From positions 297,570-361,569 of the forward strand of contig NZ_LMUT01000003.1 in the NCBI RefSeq assembly GCF_009765785.1: a DNA stretch of 64,000 nucleotides, written 5' to 3'. Both the position numbers and the translations under genes were made by a program. Origin of the DNA: Granulicella sp. L46. GTDB lineage: Bacteria; Acidobacteriota; Terriglobia; Terriglobales; Acidobacteriaceae. Shown here in pieces: positions 45,761-55,236 of the stretch (its first letter is position 1; the number at the start of each line of letters is the position of its first letter). The notes beneath the pieces were generated by a model. It had not been told where the DNA came from. It worked only from the letters and a program-made list of their open reading frames with translations, and did not search any database.

Positions 45761-47158
45761 TCATACCACTTCCTCTAGGAACTCGTAGGGGTCGATGTGG
45801 ACGAGCAAGCGGAGGAAGGCACGAAGATGTGCGCCGGTGAACATAACCGGAGCATTGTCGAGTATGCGGTCAAAGGTCGCGGCGCGGGCCCTGCTCAACT
45901 TCTCCCGGCGCTTCCGCTCGGCCTCATACTCTTTTTGCCGACGTTCGAACTCGGCTTTGCGTTCCTCCTCGCGACGCTGTTCTTCGGCTTCGTGCTCCTT
46001 GCGACGCTGCTCATAGTCGGCTCGACGCTGTTCCTCCGCTTCTTCCGTTTCCTCTTCGGTTGCTGGCTCCATGACGGGGGCCGGGTTATCGGCTTCCTGC
46101 TTGGCAAGACGTGCGGCGGTGGCAGGGTCATGTACCGGGCAGTGGTCATCGGTGCAGACGGCGATGGTCTGTCCTGCATGGCGTCCAAAGACGATCAACG
46201 CGGATTTGGTGTTGGGGCACAGCGGCTCGGCGTCCGAGTTATCAGGCGTATCGAGTTCGCGGTAGGAGTGTTTGGGGAGAATGCCGGGGCGCTGTTCCTT
46301 GGCGGGTCGCCACGTCGTCTCGATCTGGACGAGTTGCGGACGCGCCGCAAGCTCCCGTTCGATATGAGCTGCGATTTTGGCTTGGTAGCAGAGCCCGTCT
46401 AGGCACTGGTCACCCTGAACATCTGCGAAGAGTGACGTGTTGTATCCGCTGTGGCGGGGGCAGGTCACGCAAGCTCCGGCTGCGGGGTTGAGGCCGATGT
46501 CTTCGAGGTCGAACGGAGCATCGGCAAGGGCAAGATACAAATTCGTTTCGATCCAAGCGGTTACGTGCTTGGCGGGTAGCAGATGCGGCTCTTTGTCGTT
46601 CCAGTCCTTGCGCCAGCACTGCTCGAAGGCTGCGGCTTGATGCTCCTGCGGCAGACGGGCGATGAGGTTGGCGTGGCTGGCGGTGATGCGTTCCTCGACG
46701 AATGCCTGGGCAACATCGGGGATGAGCTGCAACAGGGACAGACGAGCGTAGATGTGCGATGCACTCTTGCCCGATTTCAAGACAAGCGCGGCCACGTCGT
46801 AACCGGGCATGTCGAGCAAGCGTTGGAACCCCTGCGCCTCTTCATAGGGATGCACATCGACGCGTTGAGAATTTTCAACGAGCTGCCATTCCATGGCGGC
46901 TGCGTCGTCCAATTCGACGATGCGGGCAGGAATGGAAAACAACTCCGCTAGCTGCGAAGCGCGGAAACGTCGTGCGCCCGCAACGATCTCAAAGCCATTG
47001 GCGTTGGGTCGAACAGTAACGGGCTGGATGAGGCCGTGTTGCCGGATGCTCTCGGCAAGTTCGTCGAGCTTGGATTGCTCGAAGGTGAGGCGTGGGTTGG
47101 TGGTGGACTCGTGAATCTGGTCGATGGCGATGAATTGGAATGCGCTGCTGTTCTGCAT
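45761..47158 (-). CDS. ParB/RepB-like partition protein, 3' end fused to IS21
   Basis: A 465-residue ParB-type protein. The N-terminal ParB/Srx domain reads AIDQIHESTTNPRLTFEQ, GLIQPVTVRPNANG and EIVAGARRFRAS. A helix-turn-helix follows (about 145-200, KSASHIYARLSLLQLIPD), then a Cys-containing middle part and a Glu/Arg coiled coil (about 365-425). The ATG at 47158 has AAGGAGGG. Its TGA stop (45763-45761) is the terminal TGA of the IS21 end, so the gene is probably truncated. ParB-like proteins of this type occur on plasmids and integrative elements. Confidence 0.85.
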   Translation of the reverse strand: MQNSSAFQFIAIDQIHESTTNPRLTFEQSKLDELAESIRQHGLIQPVTVRPNANGFEIVAGARRFRASQLAELFSIPARIVELDDAAAMEWQLVENSQRVDVHPYEEAQGFQRLLDMPGYDVAALVLKSGKSASHIYARLSLLQLIPDVAQAFVEERITASHANLIARLPQEHQAAAFEQCWRKDWNDKEPHLLPAKHVTAWIETNLYLALADAPFDLEDIGLNPAAGACVTCPRHSGYNTSLFADVQGDQCLDGLCYQAKIAAHIERELAARPQLVQIETTWRPAKEQRPGILPKHSYRELDTPDNSDAEPLCPNTKSALIVFGRHAGQTIAVCTDDHCPVHDPATAARLAKQEADNPAPVMEPATEEETEEAEEQRRADYEQRRKEHEAEEQRREEERKAEFERRQKEYEAERKRREKLSRARAATFDRILDNAPVMFTGAHLRAFLRLLVHIDPYEFLEEVV

Positions 47159-47244
47159 GGTGCCCTCCTTTGGGCGTGGTTGTGCTGTGAGGTTGTAGAG
47201 CGAACACGATTCCCTGTCTCCGCTCCGGTGGGCGGGGAACTTGG

Positions 47245-47661
47245 CTAACCGCGTATGTGCTTGTGCGGGTCGAAGGCTTCGGCGAAGCCTTGCAAGCGAA
47301 GGTTGTTGTCCCAGGTTGCAGCGAATCGCTGGTGCTGTTCGTGCAACTGGATCAGGTGGACGTAGCGGTCGCAGACGATATTGCGGCTCCACTGCTCGAT
47401 GGCTACATAATCGTTCCGCCAATAGAACGCATCCAGACGTGTGCCCCCGGCGAGACCGAGTTCGAAGCACATCTCCGGGTCACGCATGAGGTCGCCATTC
47501 TGTTCGCCGTAGTGGGCCACGGAAAGCGCGGGCAGTCCCATCGGTCCGGACTCGTCCATTGCTTCGATCACCAACGCCATATAAGGCGGGTTCTCGATCT
47601 TGAGATACAGGCCGTGGTGCCAGCCTCCGGCCTGATTGAGGATTGCGAGGATAGTTTTCAT
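47245..47661 (-). CDS. DUF6908-type protein of plasmid/ICE regions
   Basis: A 138-residue protein with the conserved string LSVAHYGEQNGDLMRDPEMC and then YWRNDYVAIEQWSR, which I recognise as the DUF6908 type found beside ParB and antirestriction genes in mobile elements. The function is unknown. Its ATG overlaps the stop of the ArdC-like gene upstream by one base and the ParB-like gene follows 86 bases later, so the three form an operon. Confidence 0.75.
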   Translation of the reverse strand: MKTILAILNQAGGWHHGLYLKIENPPYMALVIEAMDESGPMGLPALSVAHYGEQNGDLMRDPEMCFELGLAGGTRLDAFYWRNDYVAIEQWSRNIVCDRYVHLIQLHEQHQRFAATWDNNLRLQGFAEAFDPHKHIRG

Positions 47662-48578
47662 TACGCCACCCGCGCCAGTTCTGCATCGGGGATAGTCTCT
47701 TCGGTAGCGGACGATACGAGTGCGGCAAGGATGACAGCGGAGACCTGCTGGATGACTTCAAGGCTCTCTATCAGCAACGAAGCGTTGCCATGGTAGAGAG
47801 CGATATAAGAGGCGCTGGCATTGCCGGTCTGTAAACCAATCGCCTTACCGACAACGAAGGCGATGGCCTCGGCCTCCGTCTCCCGTACCGTCTTGGTAGT
47901 CGTCGTGCGGCGGCTGGAATGCATCAGGAGTTCGTGTGCCAGCTCATGCACCAGCGTGGCGAAGGTTTCGGCCTTCGACTGTCCGGGCAAGATGGCGATG
48001 CGCCCGCCATAGCTCACGCCAAGCGCGGGCGCGATCTTCTCCGTAAAGACAAGCTCGATGCCCTGCTTTTCAATGAAGGCCAGAAGACGGTCGTAGTTCT
48101 CGCCCGCATCGCCCTGAACGTGTTCCATCTGGGGAAGGTCGGGGCCATCTGTTTGCTCCACATCAAAGACATAGGCATTCCTGAATCCAACAAGGACGCG
48201 GGTGTTCTGCTTGGTGATGTCCGTCACTGCCTCTTCATCGCTCTTGCGCTTGATGCCGATGATGGGAGCAAGAATGCGGATGCCCTTCTCGCCTTTCTTC
48301 ACGCGGCGGCCAAGCTGGTTCCATGCGTACATGCCCGCAACGCGCGTTGCTCCGGGGCGTTGTCTGGCGATTTCGAGGATGTTCCCAAAGGAATACGAAT
48401 GAAAGCGACTCATCGCGTTGAGGTACGCGGTGAGTGCATCGGAGTGTCCGGCCTCTAGCTGCTCGATGAGACTTTTCACGTTAGCGGCGATGATCTCTTT
48501 CGCCGACTGCCTTTGCTGCGGCTGTTTGGGGTTTTGAGTGGGAGCGTTGACGGTGGGGGTCGTGGCTACGGTGTTCAT
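47661..48578 (-). CDS. ArdC-like antirestriction protein with zincin domain
   Basis: A 305-residue protein. The N-terminal ArdC domain binds single-stranded DNA (FGNILEIARQRPGATRVAGM, LGRRVKKGEKGIRIL). A C-terminal metallopeptidase-like domain has the zinc motif HELAHELLMH (near 210). ArdC proteins protect incoming plasmid DNA from host restriction just after conjugation. The frame is open to 48680; the ATG at 48578 has AAGGAGG. It is the first gene of the operon, and hairpins crowd its leader. Confidence 0.9.
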   Translation of the reverse strand: MNTVATTPTVNAPTQNPKQPQQRQSAKEIIAANVKSLIEQLEAGHSDALTAYLNAMSRFHSYSFGNILEIARQRPGATRVAGMYAWNQLGRRVKKGEKGIRILAPIIGIKRKSDEEAVTDITKQNTRVLVGFRNAYVFDVEQTDGPDLPQMEHVQGDAGENYDRLLAFIEKQGIELVFTEKIAPALGVSYGGRIAILPGQSKAETFATLVHELAHELLMHSSRRTTTTKTVRETEAEAIAFVVGKAIGLQTGNASASYIALYHGNASLLIESLEVIQQVSAVILAALVSSATEETIPDAELARVA

Positions 48579-49254
48579 GGGTGTTTCCTCCTTGGCCTTT
48601 GGCCGTTGGTTTTCATGCCATGCGTGGCATGTACCTACATGCCGAACGCCTCCTGGCGAAGGCGGGGCGGCAAGGCGCAATGAGGAGGGGTATCGCCCAC
48701 CCGAAGGGCAAGCGAAGCGCAGTGATTTTTCGCAGAAAAATTATGGGGAGACCTCTTGCGCCGCGCCAGGGCAGCGCCCTCAGCGAGGCTTGGCTTCCCT
48801 ATTCGCGTGCGGCAGCACGCCTCATTTCAGGGGCGGCGTTGCGGGCAGGACACAGGCCTGCTGAGATTTTCTCTCGCTTTACAAACGGTTTCTTTTCTCT
48901 TCAGGGGTGTCCAGAGGGGATATTTCTCTTTTGTCGCGATACGGCATTTGACGGTTAGCAGTTCGGCATTCGTAAAAAACGGCTCTATCATTTGCCGCAG
49001 GTCGAGAACGCGAACTATGTTGTCTGGAAGCATTGCTCATCCAGGGGATCCCAACCTCGCCTACGCGCTATTCAGGGGCAGCGGGTCAACTTGACCCGTC
49101 ATCTCAAACTTCTTTTAGGCTTAGATACCAGACAGTCTAGGACGCATCGATGCTCGCCAAGCGTTCATCTATGTCCATGGGCTTGCCGGTCTTCGATGGA
49201 TGTATACCGTGTCGATGTCAAGCGGATCAATGAACGCAAACGTGCTTGCAGTGA
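48579..49254. other. hairpin-rich non-coding leader, possible transfer or ssDNA-promoter region
   Basis: No gene is supported in these 676 bases. Stem-loops lie at 48614-48631 (CATGCCA-TGCG-TGGCATG), 48725-48741 (ATTTTTC-GCA-GAAAAAT), about 48772-48784 (AGGGC-AGC-GCCCT) and 48805-48820 (GCGTGC-GGCA-GCACGC). A perfect 17-bp palindrome lies at 49082-49098 (CGGGTCAA-C-TTGACCCG). Their position just upstream of an ArdC-like gene recalls leading-region single-strand promoters or an oriT, but no relaxase gene is present in the window. Confidence 0.5.
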
Positions 49255-50310
49255 TCAATCTGCCGTTCGCGCAGATGAAGAGGTTGCCGCCGCGATGATT
49301 GCGTCTTTGTCGCCGTTCTTTAGCAATTCGAAAAGCCTATCGTCCCGGATCGATCCAATCCGGCCAAGGACTACCAGGAACGGCGTGGAATGCCCGGGAA
49401 CGTCGATCCAAGAAGCACCCTCCACCAGAGGTCCCATTGCCTCCTTCCGTAGCGAACTCAGAATCTCTGGATTTCTGGCTTCTGTCATTCGCATCAGGAG
49501 CAAGCTGGCTTTATTGCGATCGGTCCAAATGCCTGAGTAAAGCAGATTGATTAGGGGCTTAATGTTGATCTGCAGGCCATCCTTTTTGGTTGCGGCCGAC
49601 AATACGGCAAGAGCCCGGACCGCATTGTTCCGCACTTCCTCGTCTGGATCTTCAATGGCTCGTGACAGGGCTTCAGCCTGGGTGGGCGAGCGTCGGACGT
49701 AACCTAGAAGTGCAGCGGCGGCTCTGCGCTGCTTCGGATCACCTGACGTTTGAAGCACATGTCGCAACTCCGACTCACGCCCGATGGCAAAGGAACGCAT
49801 CGCGAGGTTCACTGCCTTCAGCGCCGGATCATCGGAGATCGTGTATCCCTGCGAGTCATCTTCACCACCAGTGCCGTGAGCTGCGGCTTCCCCAATCAGA
49901 GGCTGTTCCTGTTCATAGAGCCGCAGGCCTTCTGGGTCCAGACGAGCATTGGCGGAGGGTATAGGACCACTTGGAACAGGACGGGAAGTCGAACCAGAAA
50001 GACCAATAAAGATTTCAAGTTGCTGAGAGGCAATGCAGCAGGTAACGTTTACATCCGTCGGTAGCTTACCAATCACGGATAGGACCGCATCGTTGATCGG
50101 CTTCTTGGAGAAGGTTGCGTGAGTCAACGAGTCTCCAACGTGCAGTGGTAACGCCGCACGAACCTTCTGCAAGGGCAAACCACCATAGCCAAAGTAATTG
50201 ATCGCTCCGACGGGGAACACATGGTGCTCCATGTCAGCGTCCTGTGACCATCCGTTGCCGGAACCGGTGAATAAGAAGAGCGCACAGCAGGTGAGGACAA
50301 GAGCATTCAT
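49255..50310 (-). CDS. secreted HEAT-repeat protein
   Basis: A 351-residue protein with a signal peptide (ALVLTCCALFLFTGSGNGWS). An N-terminal part (about 30-110: AINYFGYGGLPLQKVRAALPL) has a POTRA-like look. HEAT/PBS-type repeats follow from about 170 (RRAAAALLGYVRRSPTQAEALSRAI, DEEVRNNAVRALAVLSA). The ATG at 50310 is five bases after AGGAG. It lies 169 bases after the RND pump gene on the same strand, so it may be the last gene of the efflux locus, where it could act as a periplasmic scaffold. Confidence 0.75.
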   Translation of the reverse strand: MNALVLTCCALFLFTGSGNGWSQDADMEHHVFPVGAINYFGYGGLPLQKVRAALPLHVGDSLTHATFSKKPINDAVLSVIGKLPTDVNVTCCIASQQLEIFIGLSGSTSRPVPSGPIPSANARLDPEGLRLYEQEQPLIGEAAAHGTGGEDDSQGYTISDDPALKAVNLAMRSFAIGRESELRHVLQTSGDPKQRRAAAALLGYVRRSPTQAEALSRAIEDPDEEVRNNAVRALAVLSAATKKDGLQINIKPLINLLYSGIWTDRNKASLLLMRMTEARNPEILSSLRKEAMGPLVEGASWIDVPGHSTPFLVVLGRIGSIRDDRLFELLKNGDKDAIIAAATSSSARTAD

Positions 50311-50478
50311 CATTTCTCCTATAAGCGAGACGGTCACCAAATTCTACCCATCGTTTGTTGCTCCACAACCGATGAATGGCACGATCCGATCAGGTCTACA
50401 AAGTCGATTTAGTAAGGGGTCGGTACGCGTTACGGACTTAATATCCGCTCAGAGTTTCTCAAACACTAAATACTCTCA

Positions 50479-53400
50479 TCACGCAGGTCCGCCACCAGGC
50501 AGGAGATCTTGCTCCGGACCCGCTGGTAGCAAATGCTGTTCCAGCTTATGGGCCTTCTTGTCCTGTTCTGCTGCCCTATCCTTCCGTCCATAGACCAGCA
50601 TGTAGACTGCCGGCACGAGGAACACCGTCACTACGACCGAAACCGACAGCCCGCCGATGATTGCTCGAGCCAAAGGGGCGTACTGCTCGCTTCCCGCCTC
50701 GAGGCCCAGAGCCATCGGAATCATTCCGAGCAGCGTTGCAAGAGACGTCATGAGAATAGGGCGCAGGCGAATTTTACAGGACTGCACGACGGAGTCTCGA
50801 TAGCTAGTTCCACGCTCATGCAAGATACCGGCAAACTCGACGATCAAAATGCTGTTAGAAACGACGATGCCCACCATCATGATCACTCCCATCAGAGACA
50901 TTACATTCAAGGTCGACCCGGTAATCACCAGGATGACAATGACGCCTGCCAGCCCTGGAGGAACCGCCATCAAGATGATGAATGGCTCGATGAAAGAAGT
51001 GAATTGAGCCATCAACAAGAGGTAAACCAAGACAACAGCCAGCATCAAACCCAGTCCGAATCGGATGAAGGATTCGTTCATGCTCTGCACAGCTCCATGC
51101 TCGAGCACGCGGATACCATTGGCCGTGGGGACGTTCTTGATGGCGCGGTTCACCTGATCACTGACGGAATTCAGTGCTTCTGCCTTGGGTAAGACATAAA
51201 TGTCGATCACGCGCCGCAACTGGTAGTGGTCCACCTCGGTTGCAGTGTTGATCTGTTTCATAAAGGCGACAGAGCGAAGCGGCGTATAGCTTTCGCTATT
51301 CTTGCCGCGGAGAGGAATGTTTCCCAACTCCTCCAAATTCATGTGCCCAATCTGCGGATTGGAATATTGAACGGTGAGCATGTAGTTATTGCCGGTCTTA
51401 GGGTCAATCCAATAGCTGGGTGCAATCACGCCATTGGAAGTAAGAGCCGTAATCACATTGTCGACGACATTCTTGGGAGTCAGTCCAATCAGGCTGGCAC
51501 GTTCGCGATCAATATCCATTTCAAGCCCTGGATACTTCAAGTCCTGGGGAATAAATACGGCGGAGACACTACTGGAGCTTCGGAGCTTGTTGGCGAGGCT
51601 CTGGGCTTGAGCGAACGCAGCCTGTTGATCGTTCGAGGAAATTTGAATATCGATAGGTGCCGGTTGGCCCTGATTGACGACGGAGTCGACGAGACCACCG
51701 ACTTGAAAGTAGGTGCTGAGCTGCGGTAGTTGAGACGAGAGCGCATCGCGTACTTTTGCGATGTACGCGTAGCTCCCGGTCTTGTGCCCTTCTTTGAGGC
51801 TCACCTGAACGAACGCAGTGTCCATGGCCGAGTTTGAGGTATAGATGGCGGACAAATCCGGAGTTACGCCAATATTCGAAACGATCATGCCGAGGTCAGC
51901 AGGAGCCACGACCTGCTTGATGACGTTCTCCACCTTGGCGATTTCGTCGTTGCTCACCTCGATGCGGGTGCCACTCGGCATTTTTACATTGATGATAAAT
52001 TGGCCGGGGTCGGTTCTGGGGAAATAGGCTCGACCAAGAAACGGGGCGAACAGCGCGATGACCAATACGATGGCGCCAAGCATCACTGCAGCGGCGAGCC
52101 CGGGTCTGCCGAGCATCCAGTACGCTGCCCGCTCGTAACGCTCGAGCATTCCAGCGAAAAGCGTGTTGAATCTCTCCAGACCACGCTGAAAGATCGACGG
52201 CTTTTTCTGCTTGCTGGCAATTGATTCCGCCGTCGGCGTCTCAGTGGCCTCTACTTCCCTGTTTTCTTCGTGGGAGACGGTTTGTTCAGCCCTCGGCTTC
52301 GGGTGAATAAATTTAGCGACAAACAATGGAACGAGCGTCATTGAAAAGAGATAAGAAGCAAAGATCGAAAAGACGACTCCATACGCGAGATCGGTGAAGA
52401 TGTACTTGCTGACTCCACTCAGCAGGAAGACCGGAAAAAAGACGACGGAGGTTGTGACCGTAGCTGCAAATACTGGGAGTGCAACTTCCGTACCGCCGTC
52501 GCCGGCCGCCTTTTCCGGAGATGCTCCCTCTTCCATAAATCGGAAGATATTTTCCAATACGATGACCGAATTATCGATCAAGCGCGATAAAACCAGCGCT
52601 AATCCGCCAAGCAGCATAGTGTTGATGGAACCACCCATCGCGCTCACAATCAGCAAGCATGTCAAGATAGACAACGGGATCGCGATCAAGGCTGCAATGG
52701 TTGCACGCGGGCTACCGAGAAAGATGAGGATCATGATCCCGGTCAGGAGAAGGCCGATGCCTGCTTCCTTGAGAAGGTTTCGGATGGCCCCTTTGACGAA
52801 GACGGATTGATCGAAGACCACCGCAGTCTTCAGATTCGAAGGAACGTCGACGAGCTTAGCGATCGCCGCGCGCATTCCATTGACAATCGTGATGGTGTTG
52901 CTCTTGCCGGCCTGCTTGAGTACGGGAATGTAGACTGATTTTTGTCCATTGATTCGAACGATGTTTGTTTGGATGGCGTGTGAATCCTCAGCGTGGCCGA
53001 CATCACCCACCAATACCGAAGCGTTACCCACCGAGCGCAACGGAATGGAATTGATCGCTCCCGGCGTGGGGATTTGGCTATTGGCGTAGATGTTCAGATC
53101 CTTTGTGCCAATGCGGACATCACCAGCTGGAAGAATGAGGTTCGAGTCGTTGACACTGCCTACAACATCCATCACGCTCATGTTGTTGGCTTCGAGCTTG
53201 AGTGGATCGACGTACACCTGAATCTGGCGGTAGGTTCCACCAAACGGTTGCGGGACCGAAGCGCCATGCACGTTGGCAATTTGATCACGCACGTTGAATT
53301 GCGCCAGATCTTTTAGCTGGGTCTGATTGAGGCCGTTGCCTTCCAGGGTCACGAGGCAAATGGGCTCACTGGAGGCTGTCATCCCAAGGACGACGGGCGG

Positions 53401-53766
53401 GAGGGTGCCGGGTGGGAGTCGGCGGAGATCGGCGAGTGCCAAGGTCGCAATATTACTCAACGCGGAATCACCATTGGTGCCCGGTCGGAAATATACCTTG
53501 ATCAGGCTGACACCAGTCATTGACTTCGATTCGATGTGATCGATGTTAGCGCCGAGAGTGAAAAATCGCTCGAAGGTGTCGGTGATATCCGCTTCAATCT
53601 GCGCGGGAGGCATGCCGGCGTAGAACGTCGCCACAACCACCACGGGCATATCGATATCCGGGAAGAGGTCGACCGGCATGGAGATCATGTTTGCAATCCC
53701 CACGACGAGAATGGCCAGGCAGATCATCAGAACGGTGTATGGATAACGCAGCGCGAACCTTGGCAT
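50479..53766 (-). CDS. RND efflux pump, inner-membrane permease (first)
   Basis: A 1,095-residue HAE1-like RND transporter with 12 helices and two large periplasmic loops. The start RYPYTVLMICLAILVVGIANMISMPVDLFPDIDMP is typical. The proton-relay region differs from AcrB: helix 4 has RLIDNSVIVLEN (Asp, then Asn about 398 instead of the second Asp), and helix 10 has GIVVSNSILIVEF (Ser about 970 instead of the usual Lys). It overlaps its adaptor gene by one base (TAATG). Its substrate is unknown and the outer channel is likely the shared TolC-like protein. Confidence 0.94.
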   Translation of the reverse strand: MPRFALRYPYTVLMICLAILVVGIANMISMPVDLFPDIDMPVVVVATFYAGMPPAQIEADITDTFERFFTLGANIDHIESKSMTGVSLIKVYFRPGTNGDSALSNIATLALADLRRLPPGTLPPVVLGMTASSEPICLVTLEGNGLNQTQLKDLAQFNVRDQIANVHGASVPQPFGGTYRQIQVYVDPLKLEANNMSVMDVVGSVNDSNLILPAGDVRIGTKDLNIYANSQIPTPGAINSIPLRSVGNASVLVGDVGHAEDSHAIQTNIVRINGQKSVYIPVLKQAGKSNTITIVNGMRAAIAKLVDVPSNLKTAVVFDQSVFVKGAIRNLLKEAGIGLLLTGIMILIFLGSPRATIAALIAIPLSILTCLLIVSAMGGSINTMLLGGLALVLSRLIDNSVIVLENIFRFMEEGASPEKAAGDGGTEVALPVFAATVTTSVVFFPVFLLSGVSKYIFTDLAYGVVFSIFASYLFSMTLVPLFVAKFIHPKPRAEQTVSHEENREVEATETPTAESIASKQKKPSIFQRGLERFNTLFAGMLERYERAAYWMLGRPGLAAAVMLGAIVLVIALFAPFLGRAYFPRTDPGQFIINVKMPSGTRIEVSNDEIAKVENVIKQVVAPADLGMIVSNIGVTPDLSAIYTSNSAMDTAFVQVSLKEGHKTGSYAYIAKVRDALSSQLPQLSTYFQVGGLVDSVVNQGQPAPIDIQISSNDQQAAFAQAQSLANKLRSSSSVSAVFIPQDLKYPGLEMDIDRERASLIGLTPKNVVDNVITALTSNGVIAPSYWIDPKTGNNYMLTVQYSNPQIGHMNLEELGNIPLRGKNSESYTPLRSVAFMKQINTATEVDHYQLRRVIDIYVLPKAEALNSVSDQVNRAIKNVPTANGIRVLEHGAVQSMNESFIRFGLGLMLAVVLVYLLLMAQFTSFIEPFIILMAVPPGLAGVIVILVITGSTLNVMSLMGVIMMVGIVVSNSILIVEFAGILHERGTSYRDSVVQSCKIRLRPILMTSLATLLGMIPMALGLEAGSEQYAPLARAIIGGLSVSVVVTVFLVPAVYMLVYGRKDRAAEQDKKAHKLEQHLLPAGPEQDLLPGGGPA

Positions 53767-55028
53767 TATTTGCTGCCTCCGTCGGCATCCTGCGTGTCAG
53801 TGACTCCGCCTTCTTCATGCATGACGTCGCTTGCAGGTTCCTGCTGTGGCCGGGGAGAAATTTGTTCCCCATTGTGGTAGTTGGCGGCATCTCCAACGAC
53901 GACGCGGTCCCCTTCATGCAAACCGCTCTGCACTTCAATCAGCGTTGACCCGCGAAGCCCGACGTGGACGGTCCGCTGTTCTACGTGATTGTTTGCGTTC
54001 AGTACAAGGACGGTGCCGGTATTGCCCGAGCCCTGAACGGCACTGATGGGTATGGTCAGTACACCGTCGACGTGGGCCAATTTAAGATAGGCGTTGGCAT
54101 ACATGCCGGGCGTAATTGCGAGCGTCGGATTGGGTACATCCACCTCTGTCTCCATGGTTCGCGTGGCGAGATCCAGATTCCGTGTGAACCGAACGACTTT
54201 GCCGCTGAAGCTCTCATCGATGGCATCGACTCGAATCTGCATGACGTCGCCTATATGGACATACTTAATGGCATCTTCGGGAACAGGCACACGCAGTCGG
54301 AGCAGGCCGCTCTGGGCCAGTTTGATCAGGGGCATCGCCTGCGTTTCGGAGTTGGTTCCCTCCTGGAGCAGAACGCCTGTATCGGCATAACGCCATGCAA
54401 CCACGCCGTCTAATGGCGCGATCACCTTGGTATACGCTTCAAGGTCGCCGACTCGCTCCTGGTCGGCACTGGCTGCGTCGGCGCCCTCTCGTGCTTCGGC
54501 CAGGTGAGCGGTAGCCGCATTCAATTGCTCGAGGGTCGCGTCGGCCTGGGAACGCGCATTATCGAGTTCCTGCGCTGCGATCAAGCCTGGTCGCTGCGCA
54601 GCAGCCGCGGCCAGTCGGTCGTAATTGGCTTGCACGGCGACGTGAAGGGCCTGGGCGCGACTGACTTCATGTTCTGCTGCGGTAATTGCATCCTGAGACC
54701 GCAGTGCTTCGGATCGCGTATTTCGATACTGTGCATGTAATTCGGGAACGTCCAATGTCGCCAAGACTTCTCCCGCGTGAACACGATCCCCGATATCGAC
54801 GTAGATGTGTCGCACATAACCCGCCACTTTCGCATGGATATCGACGACTTGATAGGCCTGAAATTGTCCAGCAACGCTTAGCAGGTGAGAGATGTTTCCT
54901 CGCTGCACCGTAGCTACCGAAGCCGCTGGGGGAGCGGGGGACGCTTTCTTTTGGTCCTTGCAGCCTGAGAGGACAAAAATGATCGCGCAAACGACCGAAG
55001 CGGAACGCAATGAACATTGTGTATGCAT
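53766..55028 (-). CDS. RND periplasmic adaptor lipoprotein (first)
   Basis: A membrane-fusion protein of 420 residues. It has a lipobox (CAIIFVLSGCKD), a biotinyl-lipoyl segment (GYVRHIYVDIGDRVHAGEVLATLDVPEL), a long alpha-hairpin (about 95-175) and beta-barrel domains. It links the RND permease to the outer-membrane channel. The frame is open to 55262, but the ATG at 55028 places the lipoprotein signal correctly. Its stop overlaps the permease ATG. Confidence 0.92.
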   Translation of the reverse strand: MHTQCSLRSASVVCAIIFVLSGCKDQKKASPAPPAASVATVQRGNISHLLSVAGQFQAYQVVDIHAKVAGYVRHIYVDIGDRVHAGEVLATLDVPELHAQYRNTRSEALRSQDAITAAEHEVSRAQALHVAVQANYDRLAAAAAQRPGLIAAQELDNARSQADATLEQLNAATAHLAEAREGADAASADQERVGDLEAYTKVIAPLDGVVAWRYADTGVLLQEGTNSETQAMPLIKLAQSGLLRLRVPVPEDAIKYVHIGDVMQIRVDAIDESFSGKVVRFTRNLDLATRTMETEVDVPNPTLAITPGMYANAYLKLAHVDGVLTIPISAVQGSGNTGTVLVLNANNHVEQRTVHVGLRGSTLIEVQSGLHEGDRVVVGDAANYHNGEQISPRPQQEPASDVMHEEGGVTDTQDADGGSK

Positions 55029-55236
55029 ACTCGAAAACGCTCCACGCACCGCTGTTTCAGACCTCCGGTGCGTCTCTCGGTTCTTTGCAGACAGAAGACC
55101 TGTGGCGAGCAGTATTGCCTTCGGTTGACACCCTAACCGTAATGTTTGTTGAACGCTACAGCTGTTTGTTGCGTTGCGTTGTGACCGAGCCTTCGGTCGA
55201 TTCGCTGCACTCGAGACCACGGGTGAAAAGAGAGGG

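Larger units (their letters stand above)
43171..45763 (-). mobile_element. IS21-family insertion sequence
   Basis: It runs from TGTCAAGGGCGGAGC (43171) to ...CCGGCGCTCA (45763), TG to CA, as in IS21. Each end has two copies of a 20-bp unit: GGCGGAGTAAAAGTAGGCCA and variants at 43178-43197 and 43202-43221 on the left, and inverted at 45692-45711 and 45739-45758 on the right. These are the IstA binding repeats. It carries istA and istB. I see no target-site duplication (GGAGAC left, TACCAC right), which suggests a rearrangement after insertion. Confidence 0.88.

Noticed and set aside
46000-46600. Plus-strand frames opposite the ParB-like gene (for example 45797-46402)
   Set aside because: They are antisense to the coiled-coil coding region; the minus strand has the ParB motifs and ribosome site.
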